Source: Methanobrevibacter ruminantium
GTDB lineage: Archaea > Methanobacteriota > Methanobacteria > Methanobacteriales > Methanobacteriaceae
Length of the DNA: 7,363 nt
Reading direction: 5' to 3'
Assembly: GCF_016294135.1 (NCBI RefSeq)
Contig: NZ_JAEDCO010000055.1
Span: 1-7,363 of the forward strand
The position numbers were made by a program, and so were the translations under genes. The notes under the pieces are model-generated. The model was not told the DNA's origin. It made no database searches and saw only the letters and a list, made by a program, of their open reading frames with translations. This document shows positions 7,035-7,363 of the stretch, one piece after another. Numbering within the stretch: position 1 is the first letter of the stretch; each line of letters starts with the position of its first letter.

Positions 7035-7363
7035 ATGAGTTATGTTGAAGAATCTACCGTAATAGATGAAACTATCTATGATTTGATTAATCATGCTTTC
7101 GATAATGAAAGAAAGTACAAGGAAGCCAAATATAGGAATTCCATTTTTACAGAACATAATGAATACTTTGTCAAGACAGATGATGGATCATATAGTATCA
7201 AATCAAAGGAAATAAACCATAAGGTAGAGACATTGCACACTTCAACAGGAGCAATAAGTGAATCATTTGAAAAGTTCATAAAGCCATTGAAACTCAACTA
7301 TGACGATAACATAGCTATTCTAGACATCTGTGCAGGACTTGGTTACAATTCATCAGCAGCTAT
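7035..7363 (+). CDS. MnmC-like SAM-dependent methyltransferase (partial, 3' end outside window)
   Basis: The first 109 codons of a gene that runs off the window. The segment VKTDDGSYSIKSKEINHKVETLHTSTGAISESFEKF (about residues 47-83) resembles the MnmC/DUF752 family (PF05430). In that family the sequence around the HTSTGA motif precedes the methyltransferase core. LDICAGLGYN at residues 96-105 is the glycine-rich SAM-binding motif I. Bacterial MnmC uses this domain to finish the 5-methylaminomethyl group on wobble uridine of tRNA; archaeal stand-alone versions are often annotated alike, but their substrate is less certain. The start is supported by GTGAT at 7027-7031. It probably has its own promoter and is unrelated to the glycan genes upstream. 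Confidence 0.75.
   Translation, partial: MSYVEESTVIDETIYDLINHAFDNERKYKEAKYRNSIFTEHNEYFVKTDDGSYSIKSKEINHKVETLHTSTGAISESFEKFIKPLKLNYDDNIAILDICAGLGYNSSAA

Noticed and set aside
7091..7297. 68-codon minus-strand frame at the right edge
   Set aside because: It is antisense to the MnmC-like gene, whose forward frame has clear motifs.

Overview
The window looks like chromosomal DNA of a low-GC methanogenic archaeon, most likely Methanobacteriales and plausibly Methanobrevibacter-like. The evidence is the strong A/T bias in codons and gaps, and oligo-T tracts where a bacterium would usually have hairpin terminators. Short GGTG or GTGA(T) words just before several start codons match the archaeal anti-Shine-Dalgarno sequence. 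The partial last gene also looks like the MnmC-like (DUF752-type) methyltransferase found in such archaea. The genus is an inference. No rRNA, tRNA, CRISPR array or insertion sequence was seen.

Bases 1-4689 read as part of a surface-glycan locus, all on the + strand. It starts with a complete UDP-galactopyranose mutase (glf), which makes UDP-galactofuranose. A DUF4422-type capsular glycosyltransferase follows 33 bases later and was probably co-transcribed. After an oligo-T terminator and an A/T-rich gap of about 290 bases come a GT-A-like glycosyltransferase of no family I can name and a Wzx-type multi-pass flippase. Together they suggest a pathway that makes the sugar donor, adds sugars to a lipid-linked glycan at the cytoplasmic face, and flips the product outward. 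Other genes of the locus must lie outside the window.

Bases 4800-6893 encode a 697-residue glycyl radical enzyme of the pyruvate formate-lyase/dehydratase superfamily. Both radical motifs are present, but the cysteine-loop motif is Cys-Gly-Gln-Pro. It is neither the Cys-x-Glu-Pro of the glycerol/choline/diol lyase branch nor the Cys-Cys-Val-Ser-Pro of pyruvate formate-lyase. The N-terminal part is short and no activase lies in the window. This is the most unusual gene here, and its substrate cannot be told from sequence alone.

The window closes with an oligo-T terminator, an A/T-rich promoter-like gap, and the first 109 codons of the MnmC-like methyltransferase, cut by the window edge. That gene probably begins a separate housekeeping unit.
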